Positions 26,501 through 34,980 of a stretch of DNA of 64,000 nt are shown here, piece after piece. The notes under the pieces are model-generated. The model did not search any database and had not been told where the DNA came from. It worked only from the letters and a program-made list of their open reading frames with translations. Made by a program: the position numbers and the translations under genes. Within the stretch, counting starts at the first letter, position 1, and every line of letters begins with the position of its first letter. Source of the DNA: Massilia sp. Root351 (lineage in GTDB: Bacteria > Pseudomonadota > Gammaproteobacteria > Burkholderiales > Burkholderiaceae_D); the NCBI RefSeq assembly GCF_001425045.1, contig NZ_LMDJ01000005.1, positions 62,001 to 126,000 on the forward strand, in the 5' to 3' direction.

Positions 26501-27026
26501 AGTGGGCTTCCAGCTCTACACCGACATGCTGAATGAAGCGGTGCGCTCGCTCAAGGCCGGCAAGGAGCCCGACCTGGCGGCGCCGCTGTCGACCACCACC
26601 GAGATCAACCTGCACGTGCCCGCCCTGCTGCCGGCCGATTTCTGCGGCGACGTGCACGAGCGGCTTTCGATCTACAAGCGCCTGGCCAACTGTTCTGCCC
26701 AGGACAAGATCGACGACCTGCAGGAAGAGATGATCGACCGCTTCGGCAAATTGCCGGAGGCGGCCAAGGCCCTGGTCGAGACCCACCGCCTGCGCATCGC
26801 AGCGGCCACGGTCGGGATCGTCAAGATCGACGCACACAGCGAGGCAGCCACGCTGCAGTTCATGCCCAAGCCGCCGATCGACCCGATGCGCATCATTACG
26901 CTGATACAAAAAAACAAGCAGATCAAGCTCAACGGGCAGGATAAACTGAAGATCACCGCGAACATGCCGGATCTGTCGGCGCGTGTTACGCAAATCAAGA
27001 CCGCAATTAAACAATTGGTAGCCTGA
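23562..27026 (+). CDS. mfd: Transcription-repair coupling factor Mfd
   Basis: A 1154-residue Mfd, the usual length. N-terminal UvrB-like modules are followed by the RNA-polymerase-interaction domain (INHGIGRYMGLT region), then RecG-like helicase motifs: GDVGFGKTEVA (Walker A), IIDEEHRFG (motif II), LTATPIPRT and the C-terminal QLRGRVGRS. Mfd removes RNA polymerase stalled at DNA lesions and recruits UvrA. The ATG at 23562 is followed three codons later by another; either may be used. A TATAAT at 23510-23515 may be the -10 element. Its stop overlaps the serB start by one base (TGATG). Confidence 0.97.
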   Translation: MSSMSFDLKKALPKPGNRFALPTLHGSADACALAQAALELKARGQMLAVIVANASDGQRLLDEIPWFAGDGADSALRCHLLPDWETLPYDAFSPHQDLVSERLATLHEIQTGQCDVMIVPATTALVRMAPPSFLAAYTFFFKKGESLDEAKLKSQLTLAGYTHVTQVMSPGEYSVRGGLIDLFPMGSALPYRLDLFGDTIETIRTFDADTQRSLYPVSEVRLLPGREFPMDETARTTFRSRWREQFEGDPSRSVVYKDISSGIASAGIEYYLPLFFDQTATLFDYLPEGSTLAMVGDIDAAIKRFWLDTQSRYRFLKSDRERPILAPEAIFLGDEQFFTLAKPHARISISREDLGQASEISAPVPNIAVNRHLDDPLTNLRAYLLQSGRRVMVCAESNGRRETLQQYFGEFDLTLAPVEGFDGFLQSDAKLMLGVAPLHAGFEWSAGKGQLVFITETELYAGSGRRAGKKKQEGVTQVESMVRDLSELKIGDPVVHINHGIGRYMGLTSMDLGEGETEFLHLEYAKDTKLYVPVSQLHVISRYSGASPDDAPLHSLGSGQWEKAKRKAAEQVRDTAAELLNLYARRALRQGHAFAYSAHDYERFADSFGFDETPDQAAAIGNVLKDMTSGKPMDRLVCGDVGFGKTEVALRAAFIAVMGGKQVAILAPTTLLAEQHAQTFADRFADWPVRIAEMSRFRTGKEIAQAIKGMSDGTLDIVIGTHKLLSDDVKFERLGLVIIDEEHRFGVRQKEALKSLRAEVDVLTLTATPIPRTLGMALEGLRDFSVIATAPQKRLAIKTFVRSENEGIIREACLRELKRGGQVYFLHNEVETIQNRMAALTELLPEARIAVAHGQMHERDLEKVMRDFVAQRYNILLCTTIIETGIDVPTANTIIMHRADKFGLAQLHQLRGRVGRSHHQAYAYLLVNDVQSLSKQAQRRLDAIQQMEELGSGFYLAMHDLEIRGAGEVLGENQSGEMLEVGFQLYTDMLNEAVRSLKAGKEPDLAAPLSTTTEINLHVPALLPADFCGDVHERLSIYKRLANCSAQDKIDDLQEEMIDRFGKLPEAAKALVETHRLRIAAATVGIVKIDAHSEAATLQFMPKPPIDPMRIITLIQKNKQIKLNGQDKLKITANMPDLSARVTQIKTAIKQLVA

Positions 27027-27892
27027 TGAAGAACGCAAACGACCACACGATGAACCTGGTGCTGCAAGGCCTGGGCAACTGCATGGCGCGCCTGGAGCGC
27101 ATCGCCGCGCTGACCGCGCCGCAGCGCATCGTCCGCATTTCCGACAACGCCATCCGCTGCGAAGGCATCACCTACTCGGTGGCGCTGCGCCAGACCATCG
27201 AAGTGGCCGCCCACGCGGCCCAGCTGGACGCCACCTACATGATGGGCGTGCACAAGCTCGACGAGTACAAGCTGGTGGCCATGGACATGGACTCCACGCT
27301 GATCACCATCGAGTGCATCGACGAGATCGCCGACATGCAGGGCCTGAAGCCGCAAGTGTCCGAGATCACCGAGGCGGCCATGCGCGGCGAGCTCGATTTC
27401 GCCGCCAGCCTGCGCAAGCGCGTGGCGCTGCTGAAAGGCCTGGACGCGTCCGCGCTGGAGCGCGTCTACGACGAGCGCCTGCAGTTGTCGCCGGGCGCCG
27501 AGAACATGCTGGCCGCCGTCAAGCGCGCCGGCCTGAAGACGCTGCTGGTGTCGGGCGGCTTCACCTTCTTCACCGCGCGCCTGAAAGAGCGCCTGGGCCT
27601 GGACTACACGCTGGCCAACGAGCTGGAGATCATCGACGGCAAGCTGACCGGCCAGGTGCTGGGCGAGATCGTGGACGCCGAAGTCAAGAAGCGCACAGTG
27701 GAACACTGCTGCGCCTCGCTGGGCGTCGGCACCAGCGAAGCCATCGTGATGGGCGACGGCGCCAACGACCTGAAGATGATGAGCGTGGCCGGCATGTCGG
27801 TCGCCTTCCGCGCCAAGCCGGTGGTGCGCGAGCAAGCCAGCGTGGCCCTCAACTTCGTCGGCCTGGACGGCATCCTTAACCTGCTCGCTTAA
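27026..27892 (+). CDS. serB: Phosphoserine phosphatase SerB
   Basis: A 288-residue HAD-family phosphatase for the last step of serine synthesis (phosphoserine to serine). The DxDxT nucleophile motif is MDMDST at about residues 87-92, followed by ECIDEIAD. Later HAD motifs are LLVSGGFTFF and MGDGANDLKMM. The N-terminal ~75 residues lack a full ACT domain, as in many betaproteobacterial SerB. It is translationally coupled to mfd. Confidence 0.96.
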   Translation: MKNANDHTMNLVLQGLGNCMARLERIAALTAPQRIVRISDNAIRCEGITYSVALRQTIEVAAHAAQLDATYMMGVHKLDEYKLVAMDMDSTLITIECIDEIADMQGLKPQVSEITEAAMRGELDFAASLRKRVALLKGLDASALERVYDERLQLSPGAENMLAAVKRAGLKTLLVSGGFTFFTARLKERLGLDYTLANELEIIDGKLTGQVLGEIVDAEVKKRTVEHCCASLGVGTSEAIVMGDGANDLKMMSVAGMSVAFRAKPVVREQASVALNFVGLDGILNLLA

Positions 27893-27895
27893 CTG

Positions 27896-28040
27896 CCAGG
27901 CCTCCGTGTCACGCCCACAGGCGCCGGCGGCAGCGAGGCGGTAACGGCCATCAGCAGCAGGCTGGCCACCATGTGGTCGCCCGGTTCGAGGAAGCACGGA
28001 GAGAAAGGCGCGCGGCCAAAGGCCGAATGTAGTGAAATCA
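27896..28040 (-). pseudogene. Possible 3' remnant of a lost gene
   Basis: Read on the minus strand, one frame is open for about 48 codons, ends in TAA, and has coding-like high GC at third positions (for example PCFLEPGDHMVASLLLMAV). No start with a ribosome site gives more than 27 residues and no family is recognised. It lies in the gap between serB and the TonB receptor. It may be the C-terminal stub of a deleted gene or chance. Confidence 0.25.
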
Positions 28041-28044
28041 GTCA

Positions 28045-28071
28045 TTGCGCCTGCTGTAGCAGCAGGCGCAA
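28045..28071. terminator. Perfect 12-bp hairpin between convergent genes
   Basis: TTGCGCCTGCTG (28045-28056) and CAGCAGGCGCAA (28060-28071) form a perfect 12-bp stem with a 3-base loop. It lies 10 bases after the stop of the TonB receptor gene (minus strand) and about 150 bases after serB. A bidirectional terminator is likely from position, but neither side has a T tract. Confidence 0.6.
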
Positions 28072-28080
28072 CTACCTGCA

Positions 28081-31000
28081 TCAGAACTTGTAGGTCGCAC
28101 CCACGAAGTAGCGCCGGCCCGACCAAGCCATCTCGTTGCGGCGCGACGTGGAACCGGAGTTCAGGTATTGCGCTTCATCCGACAAGTTCTTGCCTTCAAA
28201 CGAGATGGTCAGGTTATCGTTTACGCGGTACTGGATCTTGGCGTCCAGGAAGCCCACCGCCTCGCCGTACACCGGCAGCGACGCGTTGGCGTCCACCGAG
28301 CCGGTGTAATAAGCGTCGCGATAGTTGTAGGCCAAGCGCGCATTCCACTGTCCAAGGTCATACCAAATGCCCACGTTGTAGCTGTTGCGGGACATGCCCG
28401 GATACGGCAGCACCGTGTTGTCCAGCGGGTTGAGCAGCTCCTTGCCCGGCGCATAGGCGAACGACATACGGGTGTAGTTGGCGTCCAGGCCCAGGCCGCC
28501 GAGCAGGCCTGGCAGCATGGTCAGCGCAGTGCGGCCGGCCAGCTCCCAGCCCTTGGTCACGGCGCCTTCGCTGTTGATGGAAGTCTTCAGGTCCCACAGC
28601 CGGCCGTCGCCGAACACGTCCTGCCCCGGCAGGATCACATCGTTCTGGATGTAGCTGGCGATGTCCTTGCGGAAGAACGCCAGCGACAGCTGCGAGTCGC
28701 GCGAAGGGTACCACTCCACGCTCAGGTCCTTGTTGGTGGCGCGGAAGGGCTTCAGGTTCACGTTGCCGCCGGTGCAGTCGTCGGCGCTGCCGTCGCCTCC
28801 GAACTGTGACTGGCCGCTGTTGGCGATACAGTTGACGGTCGGCGTCAGGCGGTCGATGAAGGGACGCGACATGACCTTGCCCCAGCCCAGCCGCGCCACC
28901 AGCGTATTTGGCACCAGCCAGCCGGCCAGGTTGAAGCTTGGCAGCGTGTCGCTGTACTTGTTCTTCACCGTGACGATTTCGTTCGCCAGCACCGTCTCCA
29001 CGCGCGCGCCGCTGGATGGGTTGAGCGAGTACGCGCGGTAGGAACGCAGGCCGGTCGCCTCGGTTTCGGTGCCAGCGTAGCGCAAGCCGATATTGCCGTC
29101 GAACGCCACGCCGAACAGCTCGTGCTCGAAGTCGGCGCGCACATAGAAGGCCTTGATGCGCTCCGAGACGGCGAACTGCGGCGGCATCGGGTAGGTCTTG
29201 CCGTCGCTGCCGATCGATTCGCGCAGCAGGTCGTGGTTGTAGCGGCCCAGGTCGAAGAACTGCGCCGAATTGGCGAAACTGGGCGCCATCCATCCCGACG
29301 GATAGCCGCTCAGGCCATCGTAGCCGTTCAGGAAGGTGCCGGGCGTGTTGACCCGGATGGCGTCCACCAGGTTGGCCATCTGCGGCGCGGTCACGTAGCG
29401 CGTGGTGTTGTTGGCGGTCAGTCCCGCGCCAGGGATGGTGGCGCCGCCGTTGCGCAGCACGCCGCTGGTGTTGAGCGGATCAAAGATGATCTCATGCACC
29501 ACTTCCGGACTGCGCACGATGATATCGTCGGCCGTGCTGTTCGGGTTGGCGCCGGCGCTGGCCAGGTAGCCGGTCCAGCGGTACTGCTCGGAGGTGGACT
29601 TGCGTCCCTGGCCGCCGAAGTGCAGCGTGGTCAGGAAAGGCATGTCCGGACGGTACTTCAGGTCCAGCTTGAGCTGGTCTTCCGTATTGTCGGTAAACGA
29701 GGGCTGGTATTGCGAGCGGATGCGGGTGTAGCTGCTGCTCTTGTTCGGATCGAAGTTGGCAGGGAAGACGAACTTCGGCAGTCCCTGGTCGTCGAAGCTT
29801 ACCTGCAGGCCAGGGATGTTCGCGTCCAGCACGATGTTATTGGTGTGCAGTTCGTAGAACGAATTGGTCTTCGCCACCAGGCCTTCGGCAGACCAGGCGC
29901 CCTTCTTCCAGTTAAAGCCGCCCGAGCGGTAGTTGGAATCGATATTCAGCGCGAAGTCGCGCGCGGCGGTGTTGAAGTTGTAGGAAGCCCCTTCGCCCGG
30001 CACGTTGATGCAGTTGCCGGCGCTGAACGACGTCATCACGTGGTTGGTGAAGGACATGCCCGCCGGCGTGACGCCGCCAGGCGGCTCGGCGCAGGACGCG
30101 GCCGGCGTGCTCAGAGGCGCGCCGTTGGCGCCGTACACCGGCGCCACGCCCGAGGTGGAAAAGCGCTTTATGGCGCCAAAGTCGGTCACGTAGTTGCGGT
30201 CGTTGAGTTGCTGCTTCTGGTTGTTCTTGTTGTAGCGCGCCCACACGTTCAGGCTGTTATCGACCTTGTACTGCGCGGTCAGCTCGGCGCTGGAGCGCTC
30301 GTGGTCGCGGGTCCAGATGCCATAGCGCGGCACGCCGGGCGAGTAGTCGAACCACTGGCTGTCGCAAGCGGTCTTGTCGGCGCCGCTCAGGGCAGCGCAA
30401 CCGGCTTTCGAGCCGACTGCGGCGGCGCGCGGATTGAGGCTGCTGTTGGTCTTCTCGGGCGACTGGTCCCAGTCGCGGAAGTAACGCCAGTTACTGTTGC
30501 GCACGTAGTCGTTCTGCGTGTACACCTTGTCGTACACCAGGTTGGCCATCAGGCCGAGCCGTCCGTCAAGGAATTTGTCGGCGAACAGCAGGCTGCCGCG
30601 CGGTTGCACGCCGCCCCGGTTGGTGCTGTGCTCCCCTTCCAGCTTGAGCACCAGCGCGCGGGTCTTGAAGTCGAGCGGCATATTGGTCTTGATGCTGACC
30701 GTGCCGCCGATGCCGCCCTCGGTCTGGTCCGCGGTGACGCCCTTGAATACGTCGATGGACTTGATCAGCTCAGCGGGCAGTTCGCGCAGTTCCGCGCCCC
30801 GGCCGGCGGTGCCGTTGGTGCTCAGCACCGACAGGCCGTTGATTTCAATCCGGTTCAAATTCGCTTCCACGCCGCGAATATTGACCTGCGAGCCCTCGCC
30901 GAAGTCGCGCGACAGCTGCACGCCGGTGACGCGCGACAGCGCTTCGCCCACATTCTTGTCCGGGAATTCGCCGATGTCTTCGGCCACGATGGAATCGACC

Positions 31001-31200
31001 ACCGTGCTGGCGTTCTTCTTGCGGTCGATGGCGCTGGCAACCGATTGCCGGGTGCCGGAAACGACCACGACACTGGGGCTGGCGGCCGCCGCTTCCTGGG
31101 CCAGGGCCGCTGGCGCGGCCAGCATGGCCAGCGCCCCGGCCACGGCGGCGGCACAAATGGTGGGACGGATGAGGTAATGGGTATTGCTGGTCGATCGCAT
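28081..31200 (-). CDS. TonB-dependent outer-membrane receptor
   Basis: A 1039-residue receptor. A signal peptide ends near ALAQ (about residue 34). A TonB-box-like SVVVVSG segment follows, then a plug domain with DKNVGEALSRVTGVQL and the IRGVEANLNRIEING region. The rest is a 22-strand barrel ending in the typical terminal Phe (GATYKF). The long plug-barrel form resembles the Xanthomonas/Caulobacter receptors for sugars and related compounds. The ATG at 31200 has GGGG just upstream. It is last in the co-directional CoA-transferase/lyase/MFS locus, so the ligand is probably the organic acid used there; this is inference. Confidence 0.92.
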   Translation of the reverse strand: MRSTSNTHYLIRPTICAAAVAGALAMLAAPAALAQEAAAASPSVVVVSGTRQSVASAIDRKKNASTVVDSIVAEDIGEFPDKNVGEALSRVTGVQLSRDFGEGSQVNIRGVEANLNRIEINGLSVLSTNGTAGRGAELRELPAELIKSIDVFKGVTADQTEGGIGGTVSIKTNMPLDFKTRALVLKLEGEHSTNRGGVQPRGSLLFADKFLDGRLGLMANLVYDKVYTQNDYVRNSNWRYFRDWDQSPEKTNSSLNPRAAAVGSKAGCAALSGADKTACDSQWFDYSPGVPRYGIWTRDHERSSAELTAQYKVDNSLNVWARYNKNNQKQQLNDRNYVTDFGAIKRFSTSGVAPVYGANGAPLSTPAASCAEPPGGVTPAGMSFTNHVMTSFSAGNCINVPGEGASYNFNTAARDFALNIDSNYRSGGFNWKKGAWSAEGLVAKTNSFYELHTNNIVLDANIPGLQVSFDDQGLPKFVFPANFDPNKSSSYTRIRSQYQPSFTDNTEDQLKLDLKYRPDMPFLTTLHFGGQGRKSTSEQYRWTGYLASAGANPNSTADDIIVRSPEVVHEIIFDPLNTSGVLRNGGATIPGAGLTANNTTRYVTAPQMANLVDAIRVNTPGTFLNGYDGLSGYPSGWMAPSFANSAQFFDLGRYNHDLLRESIGSDGKTYPMPPQFAVSERIKAFYVRADFEHELFGVAFDGNIGLRYAGTETEATGLRSYRAYSLNPSSGARVETVLANEIVTVKNKYSDTLPSFNLAGWLVPNTLVARLGWGKVMSRPFIDRLTPTVNCIANSGQSQFGGDGSADDCTGGNVNLKPFRATNKDLSVEWYPSRDSQLSLAFFRKDIASYIQNDVILPGQDVFGDGRLWDLKTSINSEGAVTKGWELAGRTALTMLPGLLGGLGLDANYTRMSFAYAPGKELLNPLDNTVLPYPGMSRNSYNVGIWYDLGQWNARLAYNYRDAYYTGSVDANASLPVYGEAVGFLDAKIQYRVNDNLTISFEGKNLSDEAQYLNSGSTSRRNEMAWSGRRYFVGATYKF

Positions 31201-31326
31201 GCGTAGGTCCCCTTTAGTTTTTTTTGGTGAGCTAGCAAGGTGAAATGCGCCTTGAGCAATCAATAATAGGCGCAAACAATTCACGCAAATCGTCAACAAT
31301 TTGACTAATTTGGCGGCAACGGGCGG

Positions 31327-32670
31327 CTACTCCCTGTTTCGCAGCGCCTGCGGCAAGCCGGCCATGACAATCAGCGCGCACAGCAGCGCCAGCCCGGCGA
31401 TGACGTACAGCGCCGGAGTTGTGCTGCCGCTGATGTCCTTGATGCGGCCCACCATCACCGGGCTGACGATGCCGCCCAGCTGGCCCAGCGTATTGATCAG
31501 GGCAATGCCTCCCGCCGCGCCCGCGCCGGTCACCAGCTTCGGAGGCAGCGCCCAGAAGGCAGGGATGGCAGCGACCACGCCGGCGCCCATCACACCCAGC
31601 GCCACGATCAGCAGCACCGTGTTCTTGTCGAACCAGCCCGCGCTGACGAAGCCCAGCGCAGCGAGCACCAGCAAGCCCGCCACGAACTTGCGGCGCTCGC
31701 CGCTGGCGTCCGACAGGCGGCCGACCAGCACCATGGTGATTGCGCCGCATACATACGGCACCGCCGTGAGCATGCCGATGACGGCCGGATTTTGCGTGCC
31801 GGCGCTGCGGATCAGATGCGGCGCCCAGAAGTTCAAGCCATACGACGCAATCTGGATCAGGAAATAAACCAGGCCCAGGGTAAGAAAGCCCGGCGTTTTG
31901 ATGGCGCCCAGCAGCGAGTGGCCGCCCTCTTTGGGCGCCGCCTGCTCCACGCTGCCGCGCAACAAAGCCTGTTCAGCGGACGTCAGCCAGTGCGCGTCTT
32001 CAATGCGGTCCTTCAGCTGGTTCAGTACCACCAGGCCAAGGACCACGCACGGCACCCCGCCCAGCAGGAACAGCCAATGCCAGCCGCGCATGCCAGACAG
32101 GCCTTCCATGTGCGCCAGGATCTGGCCCGACACCGGTGCGCCGATCAGGCCCGCAAAGGCCGACGCCAGGAACAGCAGCGACGTAATGCGGCCACGGAAT
32201 TTGGCGGGGAACCACAACGTGAGGTAATACAGCACGCCCGGAGCGAAGCCCGCTTCCATGGCGCCAATCAGGAAACGCAGCGCGTAGAACTGCCATTCGC
32301 TGGTGACGAACACCATGGCCGCTGTGGCCACGCCCCACGAGATCATGATGCGCGCGATCCAGCGCCGCGCGCCCACCTTGTACAAAAACATATTGCTGGG
32401 CACTTCGAACAGCACATAGCCCACCACGAACAGGCTGGCGCCCAGGCCGTAGGCGGTGTCGCTCAGGCCCAGGTCGCCCTGCAGCTGGAACTTGGCGAAG
32501 CTGATGTTGATGCGGTCGAAGAAGGCGAACAGATAGCAGATCATAATCAGCGGCATGATGCGCCACGCCACCTTGCGCACAACAGCGTCCACGCTGTTGA
32601 TGTCGCTGCTGGCGCCATGGCCGCCGTCCGCGGCAGCCGAAGCGGCTGCCATTGCATTTTGATTGGGCAT
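31327..32670 (-). CDS. MFS organic-anion transporter (ACS family)
   Basis: A 447-residue, 12-helix major facilitator. The pattern AFFDRINISFAKFQL in helix 1 and FEVPSNMFLYKVGARRWIARIM between helices 2 and 3 is typical of the anion:cation symporter family, which imports tartrate, hexuronates and aromatic acids. The ATG at 32670 has GGAG seven bases upstream and is preferred to codons further out. It lies between the lyase gene (66 bases) and the TonB receptor (126 bases) and would carry the same substrate across the inner membrane. Confidence 0.9.
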   Translation of the reverse strand: MPNQNAMAAASAAADGGHGASSDINSVDAVVRKVAWRIMPLIMICYLFAFFDRINISFAKFQLQGDLGLSDTAYGLGASLFVVGYVLFEVPSNMFLYKVGARRWIARIMISWGVATAAMVFVTSEWQFYALRFLIGAMEAGFAPGVLYYLTLWFPAKFRGRITSLLFLASAFAGLIGAPVSGQILAHMEGLSGMRGWHWLFLLGGVPCVVLGLVVLNQLKDRIEDAHWLTSAEQALLRGSVEQAAPKEGGHSLLGAIKTPGFLTLGLVYFLIQIASYGLNFWAPHLIRSAGTQNPAVIGMLTAVPYVCGAITMVLVGRLSDASGERRKFVAGLLVLAALGFVSAGWFDKNTVLLIVALGVMGAGVVAAIPAFWALPPKLVTGAGAAGGIALINTLGQLGGIVSPVMVGRIKDISGSTTPALYVIAGLALLCALIVMAGLPQALRNRE

Positions 32671-32736
32671 GCGAGTCTCCTTGCCGGCCGCCTCGCAGGG
32701 GCCGGTCATTGATTTTGAAAGAGGGGAAAGCGGGTT

Positions 32737-33675
32737 CTAGGCAGCTTGGCGCGCCAGTGTTTCAGGCAAGGGATGCAAGTCGCAGTTGCGGCCCGCCTTG
32801 GCAACCTGGCCTGGCACATCGTGCCCCAGCAGCGCGGGCAGGCCGCGCGACAGCGCGATCAGCTTGGGCAGGTCGATCCCGGTTTCTATGCCCATTTCTT
32901 CGCACATGTTTACCAGGTCTTCCGTGCAGATGTTGCCGGACGCGCCGGGAGCGAACGGACAGCCGCCCAGGCCGCCCAGCGCCGCGTCGAAGCGCATCGC
33001 ACCGGATTCATAAGCCGCCAGCACGTTCGCCAGGCCCAGGCCGCGCGTGTTGTGGAAGTGCAGCGTCAGCGCGGAAGGATGCAGCCGTGCACGCACTTTT
33101 CGCACCAGCTGCGCCACCTGGCGCGGCTGCGCCATGCCGGTGGTATCCGCCAGCGTGATGCCGGTGATGCCCAGGTCCAGGTACCGGTCCACCAGCGCCA
33201 GTACGCGGCCCTCGTCGATCGCGCCCTCGAACGGACAGCCGAACGCCGTTGCCACCGTACCGTTCAGCAGCACGCCCCGGTCCCGCGCGTGGGCGCAGAT
33301 GTCGGCAAACGCAGCCAGCGACTGTTTGCAGTCCATGCGCATGTTGGCGCAGTTGTGCGACTCGCTGGCCGACATCACCAGGTTCAGCTCATCGGCCCCG
33401 GCCATGATGGCGCGCTGCGCGCCCTTCAGGTTGGGCACCAGGGCAACGTAGATCACGCCGGGCTGGCGGCGCATGCGCAGGAATACTTCTTCGCCGTCGC
33501 GCAGCGCCGGTATGGCCTTGGGCGAGACAAAGGATCCCGCTTCGATGCGCGAAAAGCCCGCGCCGGACAACGCCTCGATCAGCCCCACCTTCTCTGAGGT
33601 GGGCACCCATACCGGCTCGATCTGCAGGCCATCGCGCGGGGACACTTCCTGGACCACCATGAATTCGCCTTTCAT
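32737..33675 (-). CDS. Hydroxymethylglutaryl-CoA lyase family enzyme
   Basis: A 312-residue TIM-barrel lyase. Family features are VSPRDGLQIE near residues 11-20, HFHNTRGLGLANVLAAYESG with metal-binding His, and GGCPFAPGASGNICTEDLV, which carries the catalytic Cys of HMG-CoA lyases. Such enzymes split HMG-CoA or related 3-hydroxyacyl-CoA into acetyl-CoA (or similar) and a keto acid. AAGGAG precedes the ATG at 33675, which overlaps the stop of the CoA transferase (ATGA). Partnered with a CoA transferase, it would cleave the activated substrate. Exact substrate not assigned. Confidence 0.9.
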   Translation of the reverse strand: MKGEFMVVQEVSPRDGLQIEPVWVPTSEKVGLIEALSGAGFSRIEAGSFVSPKAIPALRDGEEVFLRMRRQPGVIYVALVPNLKGAQRAIMAGADELNLVMSASESHNCANMRMDCKQSLAAFADICAHARDRGVLLNGTVATAFGCPFEGAIDEGRVLALVDRYLDLGITGITLADTTGMAQPRQVAQLVRKVRARLHPSALTLHFHNTRGLGLANVLAAYESGAMRFDAALGGLGGCPFAPGASGNICTEDLVNMCEEMGIETGIDLPKLIALSRGLPALLGHDVPGQVAKAGRNCDLHPLPETLARQAA

Positions 33676-34865
33676 TGCACCACTCCTTCGTTTTTCATCC
33701 GTTGAATGTCCGCCGCCGCAATGCCCAGCTCCGCCAGCACGCCGGCCGTATGTTCGCCCAGCGCCGGCCCTTGCCAACGCACCTCGCCGGGCGTATCCGA
33801 CAGCTTGGGCACGATACCCGGCATCTTCACGCACGCGCCGCCCGGCAACTCGGCGTCCAGGATCATGCCGCGCGCCTGGTAGTGCGGATCGGCCACGATG
33901 TCGGCCGCCGAGTAGATGCGGCCGGACGGCACGCCGGTTTCCTCCAGCGCAGCCAGCACGTTTTCCATGCTATTGGCCGACGTCCAGCCCGCGATCGCCG
34001 CGTCCAGCAGCGCCGACTGGGCCGCGCGGCCGTCGTTGTGGGCGAAGGCGGGATCTTCCGCCAGGTCCGGCCGGCCGATCACGTTCATCAAGCGCTTGAA
34101 AATGGGATCGCTGTTGCCTGCGATGACGACATAGGCGCCGTCCCGCGTTGGGTAGGTGTTCGAGGGCGCGATGCCCGGCAAGGCGCCGCCGCTGCGCTCG
34201 CGCACATGGCCCAGCAGGTCGTACTCCGGCACCAGGCTTTCCATCAGGTTGAACACGCTCTCCACCAGCGAGACGTCCACTACCTGGCCTACGCCCTGCC
34301 CGGTCTTCACACGCAGCACCGACATCAGCGCGCCCATCACCGCGTGCAGGGAGGCCAGCGAATCGCCCAGGCTGACGCCTGCGCGGGCCGGTACGCCGTC
34401 CGCTTCACCGGTGGTGTAGCGGATGCCGCCCATGGCCTCGCCGATGGCGCCGAAGCCCGGCCTGTCCTTGTAAGGGCCGGTCTGGCCATAGCCGGAAATG
34501 CGCACCATGGTCAGTTTGGGATTGAGCGCATGCAGCGTGTCCCAACCCAGGCCGAGCTTTTCCAGCGCGCCCGGCTTGAGGTTTTCGATCAGCACGTCGG
34601 CCCCGGCGGCAAGCTGCTTGACGATGGCGATGCCTTCGGCCGATTTAAGATTGATGGAAACGGATTTCTTGTTGCGCGACTGCAGATACCACCAGAGGGA
34701 AGTCCCCTCGTGCAGCTTGCGCCATTTGCGGATGGGATCGCCGTCCACCGGCGCCTCGATCTTGACGACTTCCGCGCCGAATTCGGCCATCATGCGCGCC
34801 GCGAACGGCGCTGCGATCAGGGTGCCGATCTCGATCACCTTGATGCCTGCGAGTGGTCCACTCAT
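33672..34865 (-). CDS. CaiB/BaiF family CoA transferase
   Basis: A 397-residue class III CoA transferase. The N-terminus PLAGIKVIEIGTLIAAPFAARMMAEFGAEV (shortened here: GIKVIEIG, FGAEVVKIE) and the R-N-K-K-S-V-S-INLKS segment are family hallmarks; a conserved Asp nucleophile is expected in the IENLKPG-to-GYGQTGPY region. It moves CoA from a donor such as succinyl-CoA to a carboxylic acid. Human SUGCT, which activates hydroxymethylglutarate, is in this family. The next gene encodes an HMG-CoA-lyase-like enzyme, so a two-step activation and cleavage is likely. GGAGGAG stands before the ATG. Confidence 0.9.
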   Translation of the reverse strand: MSGPLAGIKVIEIGTLIAAPFAARMMAEFGAEVVKIEAPVDGDPIRKWRKLHEGTSLWWYLQSRNKKSVSINLKSAEGIAIVKQLAAGADVLIENLKPGALEKLGLGWDTLHALNPKLTMVRISGYGQTGPYKDRPGFGAIGEAMGGIRYTTGEADGVPARAGVSLGDSLASLHAVMGALMSVLRVKTGQGVGQVVDVSLVESVFNLMESLVPEYDLLGHVRERSGGALPGIAPSNTYPTRDGAYVVIAGNSDPIFKRLMNVIGRPDLAEDPAFAHNDGRAAQSALLDAAIAGWTSANSMENVLAALEETGVPSGRIYSAADIVADPHYQARGMILDAELPGGACVKMPGIVPKLSDTPGEVRWQGPALGEHTAGVLAELGIAAADIQRMKNEGVVQ

Positions 34866-34939
34866 TATTGTCTCCTCCTGATGAATGAACGTCAGGATAG
34901 AGAACGGCGGCGCGAGCGTCCAACCGTAAGAATTCAAGC

Positions 34940-34962
34940 AGCGTTCGCGAAACGCGAACGCT
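34940..34962. promoter_or_regulatory. Perfect 10-bp palindrome downstream of the LysR gene
   Basis: AGCGTTCGCG (34940-34949) and CGCGAACGCT (34953-34962) are perfect inverted repeats around AAA. The site lies 18 bases after the LysR stop and 75 bases upstream of the CoA-transferase ATG. It may be a terminator of the regulator gene (no T run follows) or an operator for the catabolic genes. Confidence 0.5.
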
Positions 34963-34980
34963 CAGCGCGGCACGGCTGCC

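Noticed and set aside
23583..27038. A 1151-residue open frame on the minus strand opposite mfd
   Set aside because: High-GC shadow frame; it has no family motif, is Arg/Gln/Val/His-rich, and lies fully opposite an unmistakable Mfd.
29122..31206. A 694-residue open frame opposite the TonB receptor
   Set aside because: Shadow frame with repetitive low-complexity composition and no motif.
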